A stretch of 64,000 bases of DNA from Massilia timonae CCUG 45783. GTDB taxonomy: Bacteria; Pseudomonadota; Gammaproteobacteria; Burkholderiales; Burkholderiaceae_D. The position numbers were made by a program, and so were the translations under genes. The DNA is taken from NCBI RefSeq assembly GCF_000315425.1, contig NZ_JH992926.1, positions 456,505-520,504 of the forward strand, in the 5' to 3' direction. The notes beneath the pieces were generated by a model that saw only the letters and a program-made list of their open reading frames with translations, ran no database searches and was not told the DNA's origin. Shown piece by piece: positions 57,359-64,000 of the stretch (position 1 is its first letter; every line of letters begins with the position of its first letter).

Positions 57359-57983
57359 GCTAGCTTTTCTTAAAAATTTGACTGTCGTCGCTTTCCTCAC
57401 CTTGGCCGCGACGGCGAGCGCCTATTCTGCACCAAAAACGGTGCTCGTGGTGGGCGACAGCCTGTCGGCCGAGTACGGCATCGCGCGCGGCGCGGGCTGG
57501 GTGGCCCTGCTGGAACAGAAACTGCAACGCGAGAAAATCGACGCCAAAGTGATCAACGCCAGCATCAGCGGCGAGACCACCAGCGGCGGCCGCGCGCGCC
57601 TGCCGGCCCTGATCAAGCAGCACCGGCCCGACATCGTCGTGATCGAACTGGGCGCCAACGACGGCCTGCGCGGCTTGCCGGTGCCGTCCGCCGAAGCGAA
57701 TCTGCGCGCCATGATCGCCATGGCGCAAGAGACCAGGGCGCGCGTGCTGCTGGTCGGCATGCGCATGCCGCCGAACTACGGGCGTGCATACACCGAACGC
57801 TTCTTCAATATGTTCGAGAGCGTCGCCAAGTCCACCAGGTCGCCGCTGGTGCCGTTCATGCTCGAAGGCGTGGCCGACAAGCCGGCGCTGTTCCAGCAGG
57901 ACCGCCTGCATCCGACGGCCCAGGCGCACCCGATCATCCTCAATAACATCTGGCCGCAGTTCGCGGCGCTAATCAAGAAATAA
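57357..57983 (+). CDS. tesA: Arylesterase / multifunctional acyl-CoA thioesterase I, GDSL family
   Basis: 208 aa. Signal peptide MLAFLKNLTVVAFLTLAATA ending SAYSA. SGNH blocks: VVGDSLSAEYG (Ser), ASISGETTSGG, GANDGLRG (Asn), DRLHPTAQAH (Asp-His). Periplasmic esterase, thioesterase and lysophospholipase L1. The ATG at 57357 overlaps the ybbA-like start on the opposite strand; mnmH follows 9 bp downstream. Confidence 0.92.
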   Translation: MLAFLKNLTVVAFLTLAATASAYSAPKTVLVVGDSLSAEYGIARGAGWVALLEQKLQREKIDAKVINASISGETTSGGRARLPALIKQHRPDIVVIELGANDGLRGLPVPSAEANLRAMIAMAQETRARVLLVGMRMPPNYGRAYTERFFNMFESVAKSTRSPLVPFMLEGVADKPALFQQDRLHPTAQAHPIILNNIWPQFAALIKK

Positions 57984-57992
57984 GCTTTTTCA

Positions 57993-59054
57993 ATGAGCAT
58001 GAAGTATCCGGAAGTCCTGGGGTTCGACGCCCTGCTGCCGCAACTCGACGGGTTCGATGCGATCATCGACGCGCGCAGCGAGGCCGAGTACACCCTCGAC
58101 CACATTCCCGGCGCGATCAACTGCCCGGTCCTGAACGACGAGCAGCGCATCCAGGTCGGCACGCTGTACAAGCAGGTCGGCGCGTTCGAAGCCAAGAAGG
58201 TCGGCGCGCCGATCGTCGCCCACAATATCGCGCGCCACATCGAGACGCTGTTCGCCGACAAACCGCGCGACTGGCGTCCGCTGGTGTATTGCTGGCGCGG
58301 CGGCAACCGCAGCGGCGCGATGGTGCATATCCTGGCGCGCATCGGCTGGCCGGTGGCGCAGCTCGAAGGCGGCTACAAGGCTTATCGCGCCCACGTGAGC
58401 ACGGCGCTGGAGAATCCGCCCGAACTGAATTTTCGCGTCGTTTGCGGCACCACCGGCAGCGGCAAGAGCCGCTTGCTGGAAACGCTCGACGGCATCGGCG
58501 CCCAGGTGCTCGACCTTGAAAAGCTTGCCGCCCACCGCGGCTCGGTGCTGGGCCACCTGCCGAACGAACCGCAGCCGACCCAGAAGATGTTCGAAAGCCT
58601 GGTGTGGGACAAGCTGCGCCGCTTCGATCCGAGCAAGCCCGTGTTCGTCGAGTCCGAGAGCAAGAAGGTCGGCAACCTGCGCGTGCCGGGCCTGGTGATG
58701 GAGCGCATGCGCGCCTCGCCCTGCATCGCCGTCAACCTGTCGCGCCCGAACCGCGTGCGGCTGCTGATGGAAGATTACGAGCACTTCTGCGCCGATCCAT
58801 CCGCCCTCAACACCCAGCTCGATCACCTGGTGCAGCTGCACGGCCGCGCGCAGATCGATGCCTGGCATGCGATGGCCAACGGCGGCGAAATGGCGGAACT
58901 GGTCGACCAGCTGCTGGCGCAGCACTACGATCCGGCCTACCTGCGCTCGATCGACCGCAACTTCGTGCGCTACCCGCAGGCCGACGTCCTGGCGCTGGAC
59001 GACATCGCGCCGGACGACTTTCTGCAGGCGGCGCGCCGGCTGCACGCCGCCTAG
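57993..59054 (+). CDS. mnmH: tRNA 2-selenouridine synthase
   Basis: 353 aa. N-terminal rhodanese domain with the active Cys (C100) in LVYCWRGGNRSG, then a P-loop domain with VCGTTGSGKSRLLE at about 150-163, and ESESKKVGNL. Replaces sulfur by selenium at U34 of tRNA Lys, Glu and Gln through a geranylated intermediate. It needs selenophosphate from SelD, which is not in this window. Overlaps the convergent next gene by 4 bp. Confidence 0.94.
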   Translation: MSMKYPEVLGFDALLPQLDGFDAIIDARSEAEYTLDHIPGAINCPVLNDEQRIQVGTLYKQVGAFEAKKVGAPIVAHNIARHIETLFADKPRDWRPLVYCWRGGNRSGAMVHILARIGWPVAQLEGGYKAYRAHVSTALENPPELNFRVVCGTTGSGKSRLLETLDGIGAQVLDLEKLAAHRGSVLGHLPNEPQPTQKMFESLVWDKLRRFDPSKPVFVESESKKVGNLRVPGLVMERMRASPCIAVNLSRPNRVRLLMEDYEHFCADPSALNTQLDHLVQLHGRAQIDAWHAMANGGEMAELVDQLLAQHYDPAYLRSIDRNFVRYPQADVLALDDIAPDDFLQAARRLHAA

Positions 59055-59449
59055 CTAACTGGGGCGCGACTGCGGTAGAAGTCGTCGCCGACGATCGCCC
59101 GCACCCGCTCCAGATTCCAGTACTCGGTGATGGCGTCGGCCGTGACGATCAATCCCTCGGGAGGGACCGCCGCGCCTGCCTCGCCCTGGAGCTCGAGCTG
59201 GATCATTACCTGCGCCCTGGGAGCGCCGGCCTCCCTGACGCAGCGCTGGATCGCCAGGGCGACTTCCGGTGTGAGGAAGGCTTGGGAAGACACGCAGAGC
59301 TTCTGGTTGTGGCATCCCCAGTCGTCGTCGACCACCCAGAAGTCGGCGCGTCCGAAAGCGTTTTCGTCGCCGAACCACTTGCAGGTGAGGACCAGGGCGT
59401 CATACAGGCGCTGCCAGCCCGGGTCGACCGGGTCCTCGTCGTCGTCCAC
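59051..59449 (-). CDS. Hypothetical protein
   Basis: 132 aa, acidic and soluble. Readable stretches: GWQRLYDALVLTCKWFGDENAFG, DFWVVDDDWGCHNQKLCV, LTADAITEYWNLERVRAIV-like C-terminus. No family recognised. The 3' end overlaps mnmH by 4 bp, convergent. Coding character is supported by its codon pattern and GAGAAATACGTGG-type site near the start. Confidence 0.65.
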   Translation of the reverse strand: MDDDEDPVDPGWQRLYDALVLTCKWFGDENAFGRADFWVVDDDWGCHNQKLCVSSQAFLTPEVALAIQRCVREAGAPRAQVMIQLELQGEAGAAVPPEGLIVTADAITEYWNLERVRAIVGDDFYRSRAPVS

Positions 59450-59595
59450 GTATTTCTCCTTTCGGCGTCAAAGAGTTTGTCTCGTCATCATGGCGCAGCC
59501 AATCATGTTATTGACCTTCGACTTTATGCAGAGTTCCTCCGTACGCTATCGTTCGCTGTCAGGACGCGCCTGACCGGGACAGGCCGCCACAACGC

Positions 59596-59629
59596 AAAAA
59601 GCCCGGCTGCTCGCGCAGCCGGGCTTTTT
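59596..59629. terminator. Strong bidirectional terminator after ppiD
   Basis: AAAAAGCCCGGCTGC (59596-59610) pairs perfectly with GCAGCCGGGCTTTTT (59615-59629) around TCGC. It lies 17 bp beyond the ppiD stop on the minus strand. Confidence 0.95.
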
Positions 59630-59646
59630 GTCGTCCGACGATCTAC

Positions 59647-61566
59647 TTACTGACCGTCGGTATTCGCGCCGAGTTCAGTCGGCTTGACGTTGATCTTCAC
59701 CTTGGCCTTGGCCTTGAGCGCTTCGACGTAGTCGTACATCTGCTGCTGGCCCACCAGGTTGCCGATCTGGTCGGATTCCTGCTTGCGGCGCGCCGTATCC
59801 GGCTGGGCCGGTTGCGACACCTTGCCGATGCGGTAGACGCCATACCCCTGGCCCGGCACCTCGACGCCGACATAGGCCGGCAGCTTGGTCACGTCGGCCT
59901 TCAGCACGGCGATCGCCGCGGTCTGGTTGATGGCCGGCTCCTTGGTGCGCGACACGCTCACAGGCGCGCCGAAGCCGGTGGCGTCGCCCGATGTCTTGGC
60001 GGCGTTCAGCTTCGCTTCGCCGGCGGCGCGCGCCAGGCGGCCCGCTTCTTCCAGGGTCACGCGCTGGCGGATCTGCGCTTCGACTTCAGCCAATGGACGC
60101 TTGGTGGCCGGACGGAACTCCACCACGCGGCCCGACACCAGCACGCTCGGCGCCACTTCGACCGCTTCGGTATTGCGCTTGTTCTTGATCGCGTCGGCGC
60201 TGAACAGGGCGGCCAGGAACTTGGCATTGTTGATCGGCGAGTCACCCAGCGCCGGATTCGGCGTGCGGGTCAGGTTGTCGGCGGTCTGGATCTGCAGCTT
60301 GAGCTTGTCGGCGACCGGCTTCAGGCTCTCGGACTGGTCATACGCGGTCTCGCTGAACACGCCGGCCAGTTCGGTGTACTTGGCCGCCATCTTCTGCTTC
60401 TTGAGGTCGGCGGCGATGTCGCCCTTGGCGTCGTCCAGCGAGCGCTGCGACGACGGCTTGACGCCGGTGACCTTGATGATGTGCCAGCCGAATTCCGACT
60501 GCACCAGGCCGCTCGTCTCGCCCTCTTTCAGCGCGTAGATCGAATCCTCGACCGACTTCACGAACAGGCCCTTCTCGACCACGCCCAGGTCGCCGCCCGA
60601 CTGGGCCGAGCCCGGGTCTTGCGAATTGGCCTTGGCAATGGCGGCGAAGTTGTCCGGATTGGCGCGGACTTCGGCCAGCACCGATTCCGCCTTCTTCTTC
60701 GCGGCAGCCTGGTCGGCGGCGCTGGCGTCGCGCGACACGGTGATCAGGATGTGGCTCGCGCTGCGCTGCTCGGGCGTGGTGTAGTTCTTGAGGTTCTTGT
60801 TGTAGTAGTCGGTGACTTCGGCGTCGGTCACCTGCACCTGGTTCTCGACGGTCGACGCATCGAACACGACGTACTCGGCCTTCACCTGCTCAGGGATCTG
60901 GAACAGCTGCGCGTTCTTGTCGTAGTAGGCCTTGACCATCTCGTCGGTCACTTTCACCTGCGGCAGATAGGTCGACAGCGGGAACAGGACCTCTTGCACT
61001 TCGCGTTCCTGGTCGTTGATGTCCGACAGGCGGTTGGCCACGGTGCGCGGCGCGAAGGCGGTAGCCTGGATCGAACCCGACAGCTGCTGCACGGTCAGGT
61101 CGCGGCGCAGGCGCTGGTCGAACATCTCGGGCGTCATGCCCTGCGCCGCCAGCGCGGCCTTGTAGCCTTCCATGTCGAAGCCGCCGTCCGGCAGGCGGAA
61201 CTGCTGGATGTCCATGATGGTCTTCTGCAGGGTCGCATCGCTCACGCTCATGTGCGCGCGGTTGATCTCGGCGTTGATGGCGCGCTCGGCCACCAGGTTG
61301 TTCAGGATCGCCTGCTTGGCTTCCGAGGTCTCGAACAGCTTCTGGTCGAACTGCGCGCCCATCATCTGGCGCGCCTGGTCGATCTGGCGGCGCTGCGCGT
61401 CTTCCCATTCCTGCTGCGTGATCTTCTGGCCATCGACGGTGGCGACACCGGCGCCGCCATCGTTGCTCTGGTAACTTTCCATCCCCACGAACACGAACGA
61501 GGGAATGATCAAGAGCAGCAGGATCCCGTACATCCAGCGCTTGTGGGTCCGAATAAATTCAAACAT
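59647..61566 (-). CDS. ppiD: Periplasmic folding chaperone PpiD (SurA/PpiC type)
   Basis: 639 aa. N-terminal membrane anchor with the PpiD start MFEFIRTHKRWMYGILLLLI, a SurA_N-like helical region (GQKITQQEWEDAQRRQIDQ), and a parvulin domain at roughly 265-365 (SASHILITVSRDASAADQAAAKKKAE, SQDPGSAQSGGDLGVVEKG, GWHIIKVTG), then a second degenerate chaperone region. Assists proteins leaving the Sec translocon. Order lon-hupB-tRNA-ppiD is standard in this group. Confidence 0.95.
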   Translation of the reverse strand: MFEFIRTHKRWMYGILLLLIIPSFVFVGMESYQSNDGGAGVATVDGQKITQQEWEDAQRRQIDQARQMMGAQFDQKLFETSEAKQAILNNLVAERAINAEINRAHMSVSDATLQKTIMDIQQFRLPDGGFDMEGYKAALAAQGMTPEMFDQRLRRDLTVQQLSGSIQATAFAPRTVANRLSDINDQEREVQEVLFPLSTYLPQVKVTDEMVKAYYDKNAQLFQIPEQVKAEYVVFDASTVENQVQVTDAEVTDYYNKNLKNYTTPEQRSASHILITVSRDASAADQAAAKKKAESVLAEVRANPDNFAAIAKANSQDPGSAQSGGDLGVVEKGLFVKSVEDSIYALKEGETSGLVQSEFGWHIIKVTGVKPSSQRSLDDAKGDIAADLKKQKMAAKYTELAGVFSETAYDQSESLKPVADKLKLQIQTADNLTRTPNPALGDSPINNAKFLAALFSADAIKNKRNTEAVEVAPSVLVSGRVVEFRPATKRPLAEVEAQIRQRVTLEEAGRLARAAGEAKLNAAKTSGDATGFGAPVSVSRTKEPAINQTAAIAVLKADVTKLPAYVGVEVPGQGYGVYRIGKVSQPAQPDTARRKQESDQIGNLVGQQQMYDYVEALKAKAKVKINVKPTELGANTDGQ

Positions 61567-61681
61567 GGTCAGCCATTCAAGGTTGAGAATGCATTAACAG
61601 CACAGTTAAAAAAAAAGGCGAACTTGCGTTCGCCCCTTCTTGCGGAGCTACCCTTCAGGGCACTCCATACTACTCGAATTC

Positions 61682-61758
61682 TGGCGGAGCGGACGGGGCT
61701 CGAACCCGCGACCCCCGGCGTGACAGGCCGGTATTCTAACCAACTGAACTACCGCTCC
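61682..61758 (-). tRNA. tRNA-Asp (GTC), copy 1
   Basis: 77 nt including encoded CCA. Acceptor GGAGCGG pairs with CCGCTCC, anticodon GTC in CCTGTCACG, T-loop GGTTCGAGCC. Identical to the copy 26 bp away. Confidence 0.96.
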
Positions 61759-61784
61759 AGACTTTCGTCATCGCGTTTATTTGG

Positions 61785-61861
61785 TGGCGGAGCGGACGGG
61801 GCTCGAACCCGCGACCCCCGGCGTGACAGGCCGGTATTCTAACCAACTGAACTACCGCTCC
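61785..61861 (-). tRNA. tRNA-Asp (GTC), copy 2
   Basis: 77 nt, identical in sequence to the copy at 61682-61758 and probably processed from one transcript with it. First of the two in the direction of transcription. Confidence 0.96.
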
Positions 61862-61943
61862 AGCAAATAAACACTACAACAAGCATCAGGATGGATACGA
61901 CGTTATCCTGTTGCTTTCTACGCTTGTCATCGCGAAGAAGGCA

Positions 61944-62216
61944 TTAGTTTACAGCATCTTTCAGCGCTTTACCAGCCTTAAATTTCGGAACCTTCGCAGC
62001 CTTGATCTTGATGGGTTCCTTGGTGCGTGGATCGCGGCCGGTACGCGCCGCGCGCTCGCCCACGGTGAAGGTGCCGAAGCCCACCAGCGTGACGCTGTCG
62101 TTCTTCTTCAGGCTTTCGGTGACCGCTTCGATCATGGCGTCGAGTGCACGCGTCGCCGAGGCCTTCGTAATGTCCGCGGACTTCGCGATTTCTTCGATCA
62201 GTTCTGTCTTGTTCAC
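61944..62216 (-). CDS. hupB: DNA-binding protein HU
   Basis: 90 aa from a GTG at 62216 (GAGGAAACGA upstream). The start [14 protein letters not shown] is the family start; an in-frame extension upstream is not. HU core with [22 protein letters not shown] (DNA-binding arm) and [21 protein letters not shown]. Bends DNA and compacts the nucleoid. Its strong promoter is intact; an IS lies 17 bp above the -35. Confidence 0.96.
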   Translation of the reverse strand: MNKTELIEEIAKSADITKASATRALDAMIEAVTESLKKNDSVTLVGFGTFTVGERAARTGRDPRTKEPIKIKAAKVPKFKAGKALKDAVN

Positions 62217-62277
62217 TCGTTTCCTCGTTTTCGTTCGTGACGCACACCGCGCCATTGCTGCAAAAGTGCAAGCGCAT

Positions 62278-62306
62278 ATTAAACAAGGGCAACATAGGGA
62301 TGTCAA
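62278..62306 (-). promoter_or_regulatory. Promoter of hupB
   Basis: On the minus strand a perfect TTGACA (62301-62306) and TTTAAT (62278-62283, 5 of 6) with a 17-bp spacer. The leader to the GTG is about 55 nt. Confidence 0.75.
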
Positions 62307-62315
62307 GCGAGGCGG

Positions 62316-62322
62316 GTCGAGG
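62316..62322. repeat. Target-site duplication, left copy
   Basis: GTCGAGG directly before the left IS end; the same 7 bp follow the right end at 63799-63805. Confidence 0.8.
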
Positions 62323-63798
62323 TGTTAGCGCAAAGTAGTAATGTCCCCTCTCCGCTAAGTAGAAATGTCCCCTAGGATGCCCTGAAGGGGGACGGGACAG
62401 TGCTCAAGATGACAGCCAAAGACGTGTTGCGTAGCCAGGTGATGGCACAGGTAGTTGAGGGTAAGCTGGATCAGGAAAGTGCTGCCAGGAGGCTGGGCAT
62501 CAGCACGCGCCAGGTGAAACGTCTGAAGCGGCGTATGCTCGACGAGGGCAATGCAGGGCTACTGAGCAAGAGCCGGGGCAAACCGTCGAATCGACGCACG
62601 CCACAAGAGAAGCTGTCCAAGGCATTGGACCTGATCAGGGCGCACTATGCGGATTTCGGTCCGACGTTGGCATGCGAGAAGCTCGACGAACTGCATGAGA
62701 TCCGCCTATCAGTGGAAACGGTGCGCAAGGCGATGATTGCGGCGCAACTGTGGAAACCGCGTCGTGGCGCAACAGCGCGGACACACGCAATGCGCGAGCG
62801 CAGGGCCCGGCGCGGAGAGCTGATCCAGATCGATGGATCGCCGCACGACTGGTTCGAGGGCCGCGCGCCCCGCTGCAGCCTGTTGGTGTTTATCGACGAT
62901 GCCACGAGCGAGCTGATGGCATTGCGTTTCGTCGATGCCGAGACGACGCTTGGATACATGAGTTTGCTGGAGGAGCACATCAGAAATCATGGCCTGCCAG
63001 CGGCCCTGTACAGCGATCGTCATAGCATCTTCCGGATCAGCACGGGCGACAAGAGTGGCGTCGGTGAAGGGCAAACGCAGTTTGCACGCGCATTGGAACA
63101 ACTCGGTATCGAGGGCATCCAGGCTAACAGCCCGCAGGCCAAGGGACGAGTCGAGCGAGCCAATCAGACCTTGCAGGACCGCTTGGTAAAGGAGATGCGG
63201 TTACAGGGCATCAGTAGCCAGCAGGCTGCCAATGCCTGGCTACCGCAGTTCATTCGCGCCTTCAACCGGCGCTTTGCCGTCACGGCCGTGCTGCCTGAAG
63301 ACGCTCATGTGCCGTATGGCGGAACCGAAGCTGCTCTACGCCGAATCCTCTCGGTGCATACACCTCGCCGCCTGTCGAGCAACCTGAGCTGTCAGTTCAA
63401 TGGCTTGCTGTATCAGATCCAAATTGCCGACCAGGGGCGAGCATTGCGTGGCGCCAGCGTTACTATCGTCACCCATCCGGAAAGTGCGACCGAGGTCGTC
63501 TGGCAAGGCCGGGTTTTGCAGCACACATGCAGCAGCAAGCCAATCAAGCAGCATGAGGCGATCGACGGCAAGGACATCAATGGCAAGGTCGAGCAGGCAC
63601 TCGCCCGACGCCAACCGCCACAGCCTATCGGACACCCCTGGAAAAAACGCATGGAAACGCAACCGGGCACCGTCCCTGTACGTGCTGAGTTCGCCCATAC
63701 GAAATCGCATCTGGCCCCTGTCACCAACCCGTGATCAAATTGGCAAGAGGGACATTTCTACTTTGCGCAACAGGGGACATTTCTATTTAGCGTTGACA
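62323..63798 (+). mobile_element. Complete insertion sequence, ISNCY/IS1202-like
   Basis: 1476 bp with one transposase gene. Left end TGTTAGCGCAAAGTAGTAATGTCCCC; the right end, reverse-complemented, reads TGTCAACGCTAAATAGAAATGTCCCC. Each end carries the core twice: left at 62328-62349 and 62352-62373, right at 63748-63768 and 63777-63793. Flanked by the 7-bp duplication GTCGAGG. Inserted between the lon terminator and the hupB promoter. Lower G+C than the host genes. Looks intact and recently active. Confidence 0.9.
62400..63734 (+). CDS. DDE transposase, ISNCY (IS1202) type
   Basis: 444 aa from a GTG at 62400 (GGACGGGACA upstream); the ATG three codons later is an alternative. N-terminal helix-turn-helix (ESAARRLGISTRQVKRLKRRM at 26-46), then an integrase-like catalytic core with D145 in IQIDGSPHDWFEG, D206 in YSDRHSIF and E252 in KGRVERANQTLQDRL, followed by a C-terminal beta-rich region. 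No frameshift or stop. Confidence 0.92.
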   Translation: MLKMTAKDVLRSQVMAQVVEGKLDQESAARRLGISTRQVKRLKRRMLDEGNAGLLSKSRGKPSNRRTPQEKLSKALDLIRAHYADFGPTLACEKLDELHEIRLSVETVRKAMIAAQLWKPRRGATARTHAMRERRARRGELIQIDGSPHDWFEGRAPRCSLLVFIDDATSELMALRFVDAETTLGYMSLLEEHIRNHGLPAALYSDRHSIFRISTGDKSGVGEGQTQFARALEQLGIEGIQANSPQAKGRVERANQTLQDRLVKEMRLQGISSQQAANAWLPQFIRAFNRRFAVTAVLPEDAHVPYGGTEAALRRILSVHTPRRLSSNLSCQFNGLLYQIQIADQGRALRGASVTIVTHPESATEVVWQGRVLQHTCSSKPIKQHEAIDGKDINGKVEQALARRQPPQPIGHPWKKRMETQPGTVPVRAEFAHTKSHLAPVTNP

Positions 63799-63805
63799 GT
63801 CGAGG
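63799..63805. repeat. Target-site duplication, right copy
   Basis: GTCGAGG immediately after the right IS end, identical to 62316-62322. Confidence 0.8.
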
Positions 63806-63855
63806 ACGGCTTCGGTCGATCGGCAACGGCGCCCGTCAATACAGGCGGTGCGGGC

Positions 63856-63883
63856 AAAAAAACAGGCGCCGCATGGGCGCCTG
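63856..63883 (-). terminator. Terminator of lon
   Basis: CAGGCGCC (63863-63870) pairs with GGCGCCTG (63876-63883) around GCATG; on the minus strand the hairpin is followed by seven T (63856-63862), 22 bp beyond the lon stop. Confidence 0.88.
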
Positions 63884-63905
63884 ATTCATGAACTACGCGA
63901 CGTGC

Positions 63906-64000
63906 TTAGTGCTTGACCACTTCGCCCTGCCCTTCGCTCGGGGCCGGCGCCACGGCGACCGCAGGCACATCGGACAGCGCTTCCGGCTGGCGTTCCAGCG
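63906..64000 (-). CDS. lon: Lon protease, C-terminal end (rest outside window)
   Basis: Only the last 30 codons or so are visible, ending ...SEGQGEVVKH. The Ala/Pro/Glu-rich tail ending in VVKH and the position upstream of hupB, tRNA-Asp and ppiD fit the ATP-dependent protease Lon of Burkholderiales. No catalytic part is in view, so the call rests on context and tail. Confidence 0.65.
   Translation of the reverse strand, partial: LERQPEALSDVPAVAVAPAPSEGQGEVVKH

Noticed and set aside
61682-61861. The two identical tRNA-Asp copies as attachment sites of an integrated element.
   Set aside because: Only 26 bp lie between them and no integrase is near; a plain tandem tRNA duplication explains them.
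62323-62336. IS left end TGTTAGCGCAAAGT resembles the LacI operator at 9400 (TGTTAGCGCAATCA).
   Set aside because: The match is explained by the IS terminal repeat, which continues into its own repeated core; no sugar gene is nearby. Treated as chance.

Overview
The window is high-G+C chromosomal DNA from a betaproteobacterium, most likely Oxalobacteraceae and close to Massilia. This rests on protein style and gene order: msrB-yciB-bolA-PPIase, mltG-tmk-holB-pilZ, and lon-hupB-tRNA-Asp-ppiD are all arranged as in Burkholderiales. No rRNA, CRISPR array, prophage or replication origin is visible. Genes are dense and almost every gap is under 250 bp.

Region 1 (1-10.8 kb) is a sugar locus. Two minus-strand secreted hydrolases (a GH95 fucosidase-like protein cut by the window edge, and a GH74 xyloglucanase) diverge from a 2,5-dioxovalerate dehydrogenase. 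Next come a D-xylose ABC importer (xylFGH), a Caulobacter-type D-xylose 1-dehydrogenase and a LacI-type regulator. Near-identical LacI-type palindromes (TGTTAGCGCTAACA-like) sit in the three control regions. Together these suggest a xyloglucan-to-xylose regulon feeding the Weimberg oxidative pathway. The lactonase and dehydratases of that pathway are not in the window.

Region 2 (10.8-22 kb) holds an unusual fusion of an FAD/NAD reductase with a patatin lipase, the rRNA hydroxylase RlhA, an SDR, a GST, WrbA, LpxO (lipid A hydroxylase), small proteins, a bacterial methyltransferase with the PRMT double-glutamate loop, an ankyrin protein and TatD.

Region 3 (22-42 kb) is mostly housekeeping: pilZ-holB-tmk-mltG, ygfZ, NRDE and DUF4936-type proteins, an SDR/SDR/Dabb operon, an MHS-type transporter with an extra periplasmic domain, fatty-acid genes, selO, msrB, yciB, bolA and two tandem periplasmic PPIases.

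Region 4 (42-51.4 kb) has an S41 peptidase, then an AT-richer orphan gene for a two-TM protein lying between two near-identical terminator hairpins, then purL, a receiver-TPR protein whose phospho-acceptor Asp appears to be Glu, and two small lipoproteins.

Region 5 (51.4-64 kb) carries a fused hydantoinase/5-oxoprolinase, the NAD(P)HX repair enzyme, a YbbA-like ATPase and TesA whose start codons overlap head to head, the tRNA selenouridine synthase MnmH, PpiD, two identical tRNA-Asp genes, hupB, a complete IS (ISNCY/IS1202-like) with a 7-bp target duplication, and the end of lon.
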